Assembly: GCA_017998195.1 (NCBI GenBank)
Contig: JAGODN010000031.1
Span: 1 to 12,085 of the forward strand
Source of the DNA: Desulfobulbus sp.
Lineage (GTDB): Bacteria; Desulfobacterota; Desulfobulbia; Desulfobulbales; Desulfobulbaceae
DNA: 12,085 nt
Reading direction: 5' to 3'
Position 1 is the first letter of the stretch; the number at the start of each line of letters is the position of its first letter. This document shows, piece after piece, positions 1 to 6,592 of this stretch. The position numbers and the translations under genes are program-made. The notes under the pieces were generated by a model. That model was not told the origin of the DNA and did no database searches. It was given only the letters and a program-made list of their open reading frames with translations.

Positions 1-393
1 GTGGAGCAGTCCGTGCACCAGGATGCCCTGCCGGTGCCCGCAGGCTGGATGGACAACCAGGCCCGGCGGCTTGTTGATCACCAGCAGGTGGGCGTCTTCG
101 AACAGGACGGGGAAATCCACCCGCTCCGGAAGCAGTTCCGAAGGGGGCGGAGGCGGGAAGGCAATGGTGACGGAATGCTCGACGCGCAGGCGAAAACCGG
201 CCTTTACCGGACGACCGTCCACGAGCACGTCCGCGGCGGCAATACGTTTGAGCAGGGAGGAACGGGACAGGTCGGGATACTTGTCGAGGAGAAAGTGGTC
301 GAGCCGCTGCCCGACTTCGGCGGGCAGGACCGAATAGCACACCGGGGGATCATCTCCGGCGGCAGCCGGACCATCCTTTGCCACCGGGGTCAC
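1..393 (-). CDS. RluA/RluD-family 23S rRNA pseudouridine synthase, N-terminal part (cut by window edge)
   Basis: Isomerises specific uridines in 23S rRNA to pseudouridine. Only the first 131 residues lie in the window. Residues about 20-70 form an S4 RNA-binding domain (GQRLDHFLLDKYPDLSR start, then VLVDGRPVKAG). Residues about 95-131 start the synthase domain with the family hallmark LLVINKPPGLVVHPACGH and an RluD-like HGLLH. The catalytic Asp of the HRLD motif would be just beyond the edge, so catalysis cannot be checked here. The start is inferred as GTG at 393, because the frame is closed by the carD stop only 21 nt upstream; a second in-frame GTG at 384 is possible. No strong ribosome binding site is seen. 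It is probably co-transcribed with carD. The family call is firm; RluD rather than RluA or RluC is a guess. Confidence 0.88.
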   Translation of the reverse strand, partial: MTPVAKDGPAAAGDDPPVCYSVLPAEVGQRLDHFLLDKYPDLSRSSLLKRIAAADVLVDGRPVKAGFRLRVEHSVTIAFPPPPPSELLPERVDFPVLFEDAHLLVINKPPGLVVHPACGHRQGILVHGLLH

Positions 394-414
394 GTCGTTC
401 CGGAATCCCGGCGA

Positions 415-894
415 TCAGCAGAAAATTTTTTCAATCTGCCGCTCGACCTTGTCCTGGTCCATCTGTTTGGCGAGGGACAGTTCCTTGACCAGCAGATTCT
501 TGGCGGTGTCGAGCATCTTCCGCTCGCCGTAGGAAAGTTCCTTGTCCTCCTTGAGCAGGAAGAGGTCACGCAGCACCACGGCCACCTCGAACACGGACCC
601 GGTCTTGATCTTGTCCATGTAATCGCGGTACCGCCGGTTCCAGGTCTGGGCAGTGACCTTGACGTCCCGCTCCTTGAGAATGTCGATGACCTTGGTGACC
701 TCGTCATCGGAGATGATCGCCCGCAAACCGACGTTGGCGCTCGTTGCCGTCGGAATCATGATGGTCATGTCGTTGTCGAGAATTTTCATCACGTAAAAAC
801 TCTGATCGATACCACCGATGGTTTGCTTTTCAATCGTTTGAATCAAGCCCACGCCATGAGCCGGGTACACGGCCATATCACCTGCTGCAAACAC
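415..894 (-). CDS. carD: CarD/CdnL-family RNA polymerase-binding transcription regulator
   Basis: 159 residues from the chosen GTG start. CarD/CdnL proteins bind the RNA polymerase beta subunit and stabilise open complexes, often at rRNA and housekeeping promoters. Residues 1-58 are the Tudor-like RNAP-interaction domain (GDMAVYPAHGVG, then the KILDNDMTIMIPT strand pair). Residues about 62-159 are the helical DNA-contacting domain with a conserved WNRRY around Trp85 and a late SYGERKMLDTAKNLLVKEL helix. An in-frame ATG at 924 would add 10 residues. I prefer GTG at 894 because GGAGG sits five bases ahead of it and CarD proteins usually begin at this point, while the ATG has no ribosome binding site. 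The gene has its own promoter and lies between pth and the pseudouridine synthase gene. Confidence 0.93.
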   Translation of the reverse strand: MFAAGDMAVYPAHGVGLIQTIEKQTIGGIDQSFYVMKILDNDMTIMIPTATSANVGLRAIISDDEVTKVIDILKERDVKVTAQTWNRRYRDYMDKIKTGSVFEVAVVLRDLFLLKEDKELSYGERKMLDTAKNLLVKELSLAKQMDQDKVERQIEKIFC

Positions 895-899
895 ATGAT

Positions 900-904
900 C
901 CTCC
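900..904 (-). promoter_or_regulatory. Ribosome binding site of carD that decides its GTG start
   Basis: The minus strand reads GGAGG, then ATCAT, then GTG at 894. The five-base spacing is ideal. The site lies inside the 10-codon extension that would be used from the ATG at 924, which argues against that longer start. Confidence 0.7.
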
Positions 905-967
905 AGAAGACTGTGAAAAGACATGCAACGAGACCCGCGACCAAGCGCCGTTTGCCTCTAAAATATT

Positions 968-996
968 ATATTAGCATATTTTTTCAGTATTGGCAA
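968..996 (-). promoter_or_regulatory. Sigma70-type promoter of carD with extended -10
   Basis: On the minus strand, -35 TTGCCA (991-996), a 17-base spacer (974-990) and -10 TAATAT (968-973), with TGC directly before the -10 giving an extended -10 (TGn). A second TATAAT overlaps the first hexamer three bases downstream. The AT-rich patch stands out sharply from its GC-rich surroundings. The predicted start is near 961, giving a leader of about 66 nt to the carD GTG. This gives carD and the gene after it a promoter independent of the upstream operon. Confidence 0.75.
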
Positions 997-1101
997 AAGG
1001 TCCTGCGAACATGACCCGGGCAAAGAGGACAACGGGGTGAAAACATGATGAATATGCGCCGACGGAGCGGGTCGGCCGCCGCGCTGGTGGTCCGCACAAG
1101 G

Positions 1102-1692
1102 TCAGCGGCCGTTGATCCGGTTCATGCACACGTCGATGCCCTGCTCGACAAACAGGGTGACCGCCTCTTCGACCAGGCCGGCGCGCTCGTGCAGCAACCG
1201 CTGTTCCTCCTCGCTCATCCGTGCCAGCACGAACCGCTCCACGGCCGGTGCATGCCCGGCGGCATCGGCAAGCGGTCGGCCGATGCCGATCTTCATCCGC
1301 GCAAAGTCCTGGGTGCCCAGGTGCTGAATGAGCGAGCGGATGCCGTTGTGGCCGCCGGCTCCGCCTCGACGGACCATCCTGATGCGGCCGGCGGCGAGAT
1401 CGATGTCGTCGTGGAGAACGAGCAGGTTGGTCAGCGGGACTTTGAAATAGTCGAGAAAGCGGCGAACGCACTCACCGGAGCGGTTCATGTAGGTCTGCGG
1501 CTTGACCAGGAACAGTTGACTGGACCGGTGCCGACCCTGAGCGAACAGTCCCTGCATCTTCAGGCTGTCGATCCGCCAGCCGTTGACGCTGGCGAGGTGG
1601 TCGAGAAAGAGGAAGCCGACGTTGTGCCGGGTCAGGTGATAGTCCGCCCCGGGGTTACCAAGGCCAACCAGCAGGAATCGGGTATCCGCCAT
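1102..1692 (-). CDS. pth: Peptidyl-tRNA hydrolase
   Basis: Cleaves the ester bond of peptidyl-tRNAs dropped from ribosomes and so recycles tRNA in the cytoplasm. The 196 residues match the usual bacterial Pth length. Family residues are all present: Asn13 in VGLGNPG, catalytic His23 in TRHNVGF, Asn70 in KPQTYMNRSG, Asp95 in LHDDIDL, and Asn116 in GGAGGHNGI. The ATG at 1692 gives the canonical N-terminus but has no recognisable Shine-Dalgarno sequence; the bases before it are a pyrimidine-rich tract following a strong hairpin. It follows rplY, a common pairing in bacteria (rplY-pth). Expression probably depends on read-through of that hairpin. Confidence 0.96.
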   Translation of the reverse strand: MADTRFLLVGLGNPGADYHLTRHNVGFLFLDHLASVNGWRIDSLKMQGLFAQGRHRSSQLFLVKPQTYMNRSGECVRRFLDYFKVPLTNLLVLHDDIDLAAGRIRMVRRGGAGGHNGIRSLIQHLGTQDFARMKIGIGRPLADAAGHAPAVERFVLARMSEEEQRLLHERAGLVEEAVTLFVEQGIDVCMNRINGR

Positions 1693-1714
1693 GCATCAGG
1701 GAGAAAAGAAAGGA

Positions 1715-1743
1715 ATCGGGCCGGAGAACAACTCCGGCCCGAT
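1715..1743 (-). terminator. Perfect hairpin between rplY and pth: terminator or attenuator
   Basis: A perfect inverted repeat: 12-bp arms (1715-1726 and 1732-1743, ATCGGGCCGGAG and its complement) around a 5-nt loop. On the minus strand it is followed by a T/C tract (TCCTTTCTTTTCTC), so it resembles an intrinsic terminator with an imperfect U-run. It lies 35 nt after the rplY stop and 22 nt before the pth start. It may set the ratio of L25 to Pth or stabilise the 3' end of the rplY mRNA. Confidence 0.65.
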
Positions 1744-1778
1744 CAAGGATCGAAAGGTGCGGGACGAACGAACAACGT

Positions 1779-2336
1779 TTAGAAAACGGCAACGCAGACC
1801 GTTTCGGCCTTTTCCAGCATTTCCACGTTGGCCGGCACAGCGAGGTCGGCAAAGGTGAGCCCCTTGCCGCCCTGCTCGAGTTGGGTGATGTCGGCCTTGA
1901 TCACGTCCGGAATGTCCAGCGGGCAACCGCGCAGCCGAACCGAGGTCTTGAACACCTGCAGGTCGCCGCCGAGATCTACGCCCTTGGCCGTGCCAACGTA
2001 TTCGACCGGCACGGTGAACTGTGCGGGTTTGTTCAGGTCGATCTCGAGGAAATCCACGTGGAGCAGGCTGCCGTCAACCGGCTCCTTCTGAATCTCCTGG
2101 ACGAGCACGTTCCGGCTGCCTTTGCTGTCCCCCTCGACCTCCAGGGTCACCACCGCATTCCGGCCGTGAATGAACAGCAGATCCTTGTACAGTTTGGCCG
2201 CATCGAACTGCAGAGCCACGGACTCGGCACCGCCGCTGTAGAGGTTGGCGGGCGTGATATCGCGCATCCGCAACTGCCGCATCGGCCCCTTGCCGAACAC
2301 CGTGCGCACCTTTGTTTTCATGTTGACCTGAAGCAT
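1779..2336 (-). CDS. rplY: 50S ribosomal protein L25 / general stress protein Ctc type
   Basis: Binds 5S rRNA in the large ribosomal subunit. The 185 residues make the long two-domain (TL5/Ctc) form: residues about 1-100 are the 5S rRNA-binding beta-barrel, ending with the family signature of a GSLLHVDF stretch followed by EIDLNKP, and residues about 105-185 are the C-terminal beta domain (VPVEYVGTAKGVDLGG, LRGCPLDIPD). The frame is open to a GTG at 2342, but I chose the ATG at 2336 because GGAGG lies five bases upstream of it and overlaps the GTG. A further in-frame ATG lies five codons in. It sits between prs and pth in the same direction, with about 60 nt to the prs stop. Confidence 0.95.
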   Translation of the reverse strand: MLQVNMKTKVRTVFGKGPMRQLRMRDITPANLYSGGAESVALQFDAAKLYKDLLFIHGRNAVVTLEVEGDSKGSRNVLVQEIQKEPVDGSLLHVDFLEIDLNKPAQFTVPVEYVGTAKGVDLGGDLQVFKTSVRLRGCPLDIPDVIKADITQLEQGGKGLTFADLAVPANVEMLEKAETVCVAVF

Positions 2337-2341
2337 GACCA

Positions 2342-2346
2342 CCTCC
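2342..2346 (-). promoter_or_regulatory. Ribosome binding site of rplY that decides the ATG start
   Basis: The minus strand reads GGAGG, then TGGTC, then ATG at 2336. The purine block overlaps the alternative GTG at 2342, which would leave that codon without spacing, so the ATG is the better start. Confidence 0.6.
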
Positions 2347-2397
2347 CCCCTTTCCTGCGGGTTCTATGAAAAATTTGCTGAATATTCCGTCTGTGGA

Positions 2398-3336
2398 CTA
2401 GACAAAAAGATAACTGACCGAATCCTCGTTGTGGATCCTGCTGATCGCCTCGCCCAGGAGGGCGCCGACCGACAGGACCGTGATTTTTTCGCACCGCCGG
2501 GCCTCTTCCTTCAACGGGATGGAATTGGTCACCAGGAGCGACTTCAGGCAGGAGTTACTTATCCTCTCGACCGCCGGACCAGACAGGACGGCATGCGAAC
2601 AGCAGGCATGCACCTCCTTGGCGCCGACTTTCTTGAGGATCTCCGCACCGCCGCAGAGGGTGCCGGCCGTATCGACCATGTCGTCGAGGAGGATGGCGGT
2701 CTTGCCCTTGACGTCGCCGATCACATGCACGGCCTCACACTCGTTGGCCCGTTCGCGGCGCTTGTCGACGATCGCCAGGCCGGCGTTCAGCCGCTTGGCA
2801 AAGGCGCGAGTGCGTTCGACCCCGCCCGCGTCCGGCGACACCATCACCACATCGGTGAAGCTTTCCCGGATGTAGTTGAGGATGATGGGTGCGGCATAAA
2901 GATGGTCGACCGGGATGTTGAAAAACCCCTGGATCTGGCCGGCGTGCAGGTCCATGCACAGCACCCGGCGGGTGCCGACCACCATGAGCATCTCCGCCAC
3001 CGCCTTGGCCGTGATCGGCACCCTCGGCCGCACCTTGCGGTCCTGCCGGGCATAGCCGTAGTAGGGCATGACCGCGGTGATCCGCCGTGCCGACGCTCGG
3101 CGCAGGGCGTCGATCATGATGAGCAATTCCATCAGGTTGTCGTTGACCGGGGTGCAGGTCGGCTGAATGACGAACACGTCGGCGCCGCGCACGTTCTCGC
3201 CGATCTCCACGGAGATTTCACCGTCCGAAAACTTCTTGACCTCCGCCGCCCCGAGCGGCACCTTCAGATATTCGCAGATTTCCCGGGCAATGGCCGGATT
3301 GGCGTTCCCGGTGAAAATCTTCAGATTTTTTGGCAT
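2398..3336 (-). CDS. prs: Ribose-phosphate pyrophosphokinase (PRPP synthase)
   Basis: Makes PRPP from ribose 5-phosphate and ATP for purine, pyrimidine, NAD, His and Trp synthesis. The 312 residues match class I bacterial Prs. Visible features are the KFSDGE motif (35-40), the ATP-binding flexible loop YARQDRK (95-101), the catalytic His131 in [12 protein letters not shown], the KRRER segment (192-196), and the PRPP-binding loop DDMVDTAGT (218-226). The frame is open further upstream, but that part reads through the tRNA gene; the ATG at 3336 gives the canonical PKNLKIFTG start. Only 19 nt separate it from the encoded CCA end of tRNA-Gln. The ribosome binding site is modest (AGAGAA). The ispE-tRNA-prs order fits a housekeeping operon. 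Confidence 0.97.
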   Translation of the reverse strand: MPKNLKIFTGNANPAIAREICEYLKVPLGAAEVKKFSDGEISVEIGENVRGADVFVIQPTCTPVNDNLMELLIMIDALRRASARRITAVMPYYGYARQDRKVRPRVPITAKAVAEMLMVVGTRRVLCMDLHAGQIQGFFNIPVDHLYAAPIILNYIRESFTDVVMVSPDAGGVERTRAFAKRLNAGLAIVDKRRERANECEAVHVIGDVKGKTAILLDDMVDTAGTLCGGAEILKKVGAKEVHACCSHAVLSGPAVERISNSCLKSLLVTNSIPLKEEARRCEKITVLSVGALLGEAISRIHNEDSVSYLFV

Positions 3337-3355
3337 GGCACTTTTCTCTGGCGAA

Positions 3356-3430
3356 TGGCTGGGGCGGGAGGATTCGAACCCCCGAATGCAAGGATCAAAA
3401 CCTTGTGTCTTACCGCTTGACGACGCCCCA
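3356..3430 (-). tRNA. tRNA-Gln (anticodon TTG), CCA encoded
   Basis: Folds as a full cloverleaf: acceptor TGGGGCG/CGCCCCA, D stem GTC/GAC, anticodon stem CAAGG/CCTTG with loop TTTTGAT, 5-nt variable loop, T stem GGGGG/CCTCC (one G-U) with loop TTCGAAT, then G73 and CCA. The anticodon TTG (3396-3398) reads CAA and CAG. The U1-A72 pair and G73 are known identity elements for bacterial GlnRS, which is encoded nearby. The gene is squeezed between ispE (stop codon 4 nt away) and prs (start 19 nt away), so RNase P and 3' processing must cut it out of an mRNA. Confidence 0.97.
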
Positions 3431-3434
3431 GTTT

Positions 3435-4373
3435 TCAACGGGACACATTGCCTGACGTGTCCCGACGGGTTTCTCCGGCATACGGATGGACCAGAAAGGT
3501 TTGCGTGAACCGGCGCGCGAACAGCGCGCGACAGGTTTCAGCAGCCTGCCGGTCGGGAAAAAGAGCGAACACCGTCGGGCCGGAGCCGGACATGAGCGCG
3601 GCGACCGCGCCCCGGGCGAGCAGTTCTTCTTTGAGACGGCCGATCTCCGGAAACCGGGCGATGGTGACCGATTCCAGATCGTTGTGCAGGGATGCCGGCA
3701 ACCCCTTGACGGCCACTGTTGACCCGGGCCGGTTCAGCCGGACAGCACTTTCCTGCAAATTTTTTAGGTTAGTTGCCTTTCTGTTTTTTGTCAACGCAAA
3801 ATTCTGGTACACCCAGCGTGTAGACACGGCAAATCCGGGATTAACGAGCAGCACGGAACAGTCGGTCAGCGGGGCGACCGGGGTAAGGATTTCGCCGATG
3901 CCGACGGCCAGCGCGGCCGGTGCATCGGCCACGAAAAAGGGTACATCCGCACCCAGGCGCAGCCCGAGGGCCGCGAGTTCGCCTTCCGTCAGGCCGGCGT
4001 CGAACAGCCTGTTCAACCCCTTCACGGTGGCTGCCGCATCGCTGCTGCCGCCGCCGAGACCGGCGGCGACCGGGATGTTCTTGAACAGGGCGATATCCAC
4101 CCCGGGAAGCGGACCGCCCAGCCGTTGCGCCGCCGTTTGCAGGAACAGTTCGGCCGCCCGGTGAACGAGGTTGCCGCTGTCCTCCGGCAGGTCGGCGCCG
4201 GGACAGTGGAGGCGCACCCCCTCGCCGCCCCGGCGCAACTCCAGCAGGTCGAACAGGCCGACCTTGTGCATCAGGGTTTCGAGGGTGTGGTACCCGTCCG
4301 CCCGCCGCCCGGTGACCCGGAGAAACAGGTTGATCTTGGCCGGCGCCCTGACCGCAAGAACCTCCCCGTGCAT
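3435..4373 (-). CDS. ispE: 4-diphosphocytidyl-2-C-methyl-D-erythritol kinase
   Basis: GHMP-family kinase that phosphorylates CDP-methylerythritol in the MEP pathway to isoprenoid precursors. The 312 residues are slightly longer than the usual 280-300. Motifs are [11 protein letters not shown] with Lys13, the ATP-binding glycine loop [14 protein letters not shown] (101-114), catalytic Asp143 in GADVPFF, and the third GHMP motif SGSGPTVF (262-269). The frame extends upstream through the neighbouring gene, but the ATG at 4373 gives the canonical N-terminus, 17 nt after the DUF1844 stop. Residues about 194-206 use unusually AT-rich codons, including the rare AGA, and coincide with a promoter-like element. 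The C-terminal tail after HPYAGE is a short unconserved extension. Confidence 0.95.
   Translation of the reverse strand: MHGEVLAVRAPAKINLFLRVTGRRADGYHTLETLMHKVGLFDLLELRRGGEGVRLHCPGADLPEDSGNLVHRAAELFLQTAAQRLGGPLPGVDIALFKNIPVAAGLGGGSSDAAATVKGLNRLFDAGLTEGELAALGLRLGADVPFFVADAPAALAVGIGEILTPVAPLTDCSVLLVNPGFAVSTRWVYQNFALTKNRKATNLKNLQESAVRLNRPGSTVAVKGLPASLHNDLESVTIARFPEIGRLKEELLARGAVAALMSGSGPTVFALFPDRQAAETCRALFARRFTQTFLVHPYAGETRRDTSGNVSR
3766..3794 (-). promoter_or_regulatory. Possible internal promoter inside ispE, directed at tRNA-Gln and prs
   Basis: On the minus strand, a perfect -35 TTGACA (3789-3794), a 17-base A-rich spacer (3772-3788) and -10 TAACCT (3766-3771, matching the key first, second and last positions). 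The predicted start near 3759 lies about 330 nt upstream of the mature tRNA. The coding sequence here is conspicuously AT-rich compared with the rest of ispE. A match inside coding sequence can be chance, so this is a candidate only. Confidence 0.4.
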
Positions 4374-4390
4374 GCCCGCCCGTCGCAGCC

Positions 4391-4705
4391 TCAGCCCAGC
4401 TTGACGAACCGCATTTTCAGTTCGTAGAGGATCCGGGTGAGCAGTTCCTGCTCGTTGGGGTCGAGATTGCCCCTGGTTTTTTCGGCAAGCAGGGCCAGAG
4501 TGTCGATGGTGTGCTTGGCCAGTTCTCGGTCGACGATCTTGCGACCGGTTTCCGGGTGGGGCAGTTCCCCCATGTGGTAAAGGGCCGAGGTGTTCAGCGA
4601 CAGGATGAAGGAGGCGAAGGTCACCTCCGGCATAACGCACCGACCGGCGGGGTCCTTGACGCGGCCTTCCGGACACTCGCCGCATGCGGCAGGATTCTCG
4701 TTCAT
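4391..4705 (-). CDS. DUF1844 domain-containing protein
   Basis: A 104-residue small soluble protein. Residues about 27-104 match the DUF1844 family as I know it: PEVTFASFILSLNTSALYHMGELPHPETG, then LAKHTIDTLALLAEKTRGNL and a C-terminal helix ending RILYELKMRFVKLG. The biochemical function of the family is unknown. The N-terminal 25 residues carry a Cys8-x2-Cys11 pair and Cys23, a possible small metal or disulphide site. The start is placed at ATG 4705 just before this segment; an in-frame ATG at 4834 would add 43 Arg/Pro-rich residues that look like GC-rich leader, so I reject it. It is the first gene of the minus-strand operon, 17 nt ahead of ispE. Confidence 0.85.
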   Translation of the reverse strand: MNENPAACGECPEGRVKDPAGRCVMPEVTFASFILSLNTSALYHMGELPHPETGRKIVDRELAKHTIDTLALLAEKTRGNLDPNEQELLTRILYELKMRFVKLG

Positions 4706-4882
4706 GGTGATGTTCTCTGGTGGTTGGGTTCGCTCACCCTTCGGCCCGCGGCGGCCGCATTGCGTGGCGAACGGCCGGGACAGCGCGACGGTGACGTAGA
4801 GCCGCACACGGCGCGGGACCGGCGGGAGGGTCATCGTCCCGGGTTGCGCCGTTCGTCCCCCTGTCGGAAAAAACAAGTGAAA

Positions 4883-4911
4883 AATATACCGATATTCCCA
4901 GAGACTCACAA
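4883..4911 (-). promoter_or_regulatory. Sigma70-type promoter of the DUF1844-ispE-tRNA-prs operon
   Basis: On the minus strand, -35 TTGTGA (4906-4911), a 17-base spacer and -10 TATATT (4883-4888). The predicted start near 4876 gives a leader of about 170 nt to the DUF1844 ATG. It is the best promoter-like match upstream of the operon and sits in a local AT-rich patch. Confidence 0.65.
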
Positions 4912-4992
4912 GATGAAAGTAGCGGGTGCACGGAGCCTTGCCGGCCATCCTCTGCCGCCGCCCCGTATCTGCCCTTCCCAGGCACCTTGCCC

Positions 4993-5021
4993 TTGAAGAC
5001 CGGGACCGGAGGCGTTATATA
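4993..5021 (+). promoter_or_regulatory. Sigma70-type promoter of gltX
   Basis: -35 TTGAAG (4993-4998), a 17-base spacer and -10 TATATA (5016-5021). The predicted start near 5028 gives a leader of about 50 nt to the gltX ATG, with no room for the longer open frame that begins upstream. Confidence 0.65.
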
Positions 5022-5080
5022 TACGATTTTTCTTTTCCTTGTCGCCACAAGGGAGTTTTGCCAGATTCAAGGAGTGGTCC

Positions 5081-6568
5081 ATGCACGAAGTCCGCGTTCG
5101 TTTCCCCCCCAGCCCCACCGGCTACCTGCACATCGGCGGGGCCAGGACGGCCCTGTTCAACTGGCTGTTCGCCAAAAAGCACGGCGGCAAACTGATCCTG
5201 CGCATCGAGGACACTGACGAGGAGCGCTCCACCCAGGCCTCCATCGACGGCATCATCGACGGTCTGCAGTGGCTTGGCATCGACTGGGACGAAGGCCCCT
5301 ACTTCCAGACCGAGTTCGCCGCCGACCACGTCGAGACGGCCCACCGCCTGCTCGCCGCCGGCCACGCCTACAAGTGCTTCTGTACCAAGGAGGAACTGGA
5401 ACGGAAACGGGAGTCCGCCATGGCCGCCAAGAAGCACGATGTCGGCTACGACGGCACCTGCCGCCACCTGACCCCCGAGGAAGTGCGGGCGAAGGAGGCG
5501 CAGGGACTGCCCTCGGTCATCCGCTTCAAGGTGCCGGTCCGCCCGGGCAACCTGTTCTACGACGACGAGGTGCTGGGCCGGATCGAGAGGGCCTACAGCG
5601 ACATCGAGGACTTTGTCATCGTCCGCTCCAACGGCAAGCCGCTCTACCTGCTGTGCAACGTGGTCGACGACATCCGCGACCGCATCACCCACGTGATCCG
5701 CGGCCAGGACCACATGACCAATACCACCCGCCAGGTGCTGCTCTACGAGGCCCTGGGCGCGCCGTTGCCGGTCTTTGCCCACATGCCCCTGACCATGGAC
5801 CTGCAGAAACGCAAGATCTCCAAGCGCAGCCACGGCGAGGTGGTGGCGGTGCAGTTTTACCGGGACCGCGGCTTCATCCCCTGGGCGGTGTGCAACTTCC
5901 TCTCCCTGCTCGGCTGGAACCCGGGCAACGACCGGGAATACTTCAGCCGCGAGGAGATGATCGAGGTGTTCAGCCTGTCGCGCATCAGCCGGGTGAACTC
6001 GGTGTTCAACTACAAGCCGGGCGACCCCAAGTTCTTCACCGACCCCAAGCTCATCGCCATGAACGAGCACTACCTGCGCACCATGGACATTGGCGAGTTA
6101 GGCAAGATGGTGCAGGCCGAACTGGCGGCCGAGGGGCTCTGGGACCCGACCTACGCCACCTGCCGGAGCGACTGGTACCTGGCCACGCTGGCGCTCATCC
6201 GCGACCGCTTCCACACCCTCAAGGACTTCACCACCACCGGTCGGGCCTATTTCGCCGACACCTACGAGATCGATCCCAAGCCGCTGGCCAAGAACGTGCT
6301 CAAGTATCCGGAACTGGCCACATGGCTGCCGCAACTGGCCGAACGGTTCGCCGCCCTGGCGGAGTTCACCGCCGAGACCACCGAACAGGCGTCCCGCGAA
6401 ATGGCCGACGAACTCGGCGTCAAGCCGGGGGTGCTCATCAACGGGATGCGCACCGTGCTCACCGGCCAACTGGCCGGGCCCTCGATGTTCGAGGTGCTCA
6501 CCACCCTGGGCCGGGAGAAGGTGGTGGCCCGGCTGGCCCATGTCGACCACCTGTTCACCCCGGCCTGA
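5081..6568 (+). CDS. gltX: Glutamyl-tRNA synthetase
   Basis: Charges tRNA-Glu with glutamate. The 495 residues are typical of bacterial GluRS. The class I signature FPPSPTGYLHIGGART (8-23) includes the HIGH motif, and KISKR (245-249) is the KMSKS loop. A Cys99-x-Cys101 and Cys127-x-His129 set matches the zinc-binding site of E. coli-type GluRS. The C-terminal half is the alpha-helical anticodon-binding cage of bacterial GluRS. The ATG at 5081 is preceded by AAGGAG with a six-base gap. It is transcribed divergently from the DUF1844-ispE operon and followed after 24 nt by glnS. Since GlnRS is present, this enzyme may be specific for tRNA-Glu, but I could not align the discriminating anticodon residues. 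Confidence 0.96.
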   Translation: MHEVRVRFPPSPTGYLHIGGARTALFNWLFAKKHGGKLILRIEDTDEERSTQASIDGIIDGLQWLGIDWDEGPYFQTEFAADHVETAHRLLAAGHAYKCFCTKEELERKRESAMAAKKHDVGYDGTCRHLTPEEVRAKEAQGLPSVIRFKVPVRPGNLFYDDEVLGRIERAYSDIEDFVIVRSNGKPLYLLCNVVDDIRDRITHVIRGQDHMTNTTRQVLLYEALGAPLPVFAHMPLTMDLQKRKISKRSHGEVVAVQFYRDRGFIPWAVCNFLSLLGWNPGNDREYFSREEMIEVFSLSRISRVNSVFNYKPGDPKFFTDPKLIAMNEHYLRTMDIGELGKMVQAELAAEGLWDPTYATCRSDWYLATLALIRDRFHTLKDFTTTGRAYFADTYEIDPKPLAKNVLKYPELATWLPQLAERFAALAEFTAETTEQASREMADELGVKPGVLINGMRTVLTGQLAGPSMFEVLTTLGREKVVARLAHVDHLFTPA

Positions 6569-6592
6569 CGCCCGCAACCGCACCACGCGCCC

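Larger units (their letters stand above)
4706..5080. other. Divergent intergenic region between the DUF1844 gene and gltX
   Basis: 375 nt holding two divergent promoters. The outer left part (about 4706-4876) is a GC-rich leader of the DUF1844 transcript. Two copies of GGGACGA occur on the minus strand (4853-4859 and 4834-4840), but I recognise no riboswitch fold. The stretch between the promoters (about 4912-4992) shows nothing I can name. Reading frames that cross the region have no family resemblance and are taken as chance openings in GC-rich DNA. Confidence 0.6.

Noticed and set aside
1..1014. Long plus-strand open frame opposite the pseudouridine synthase and carD genes
   Set aside because: It is antisense to two clear genes, has no family resemblance, and its composition is what a GC-rich reverse frame gives.
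3337..3438. Longer prs start at 3438
   Set aside because: The extra 34 codons are a translation of the tRNA-Gln gene.
4828..4860. Guanidine-II (mini-ykkC) riboswitch suggested by two GGGACGA copies on the minus strand
   Set aside because: That class needs two short hairpins with ACGR tetraloops; neither copy here is followed by the complementary arm at the right distance.
4734..5048. 104-codon minus-strand frame in the divergent intergenic region
   Set aside because: It spans the promoter region, lacks a ribosome binding site and recognisable domain, and overlaps the leader; most likely a chance opening.
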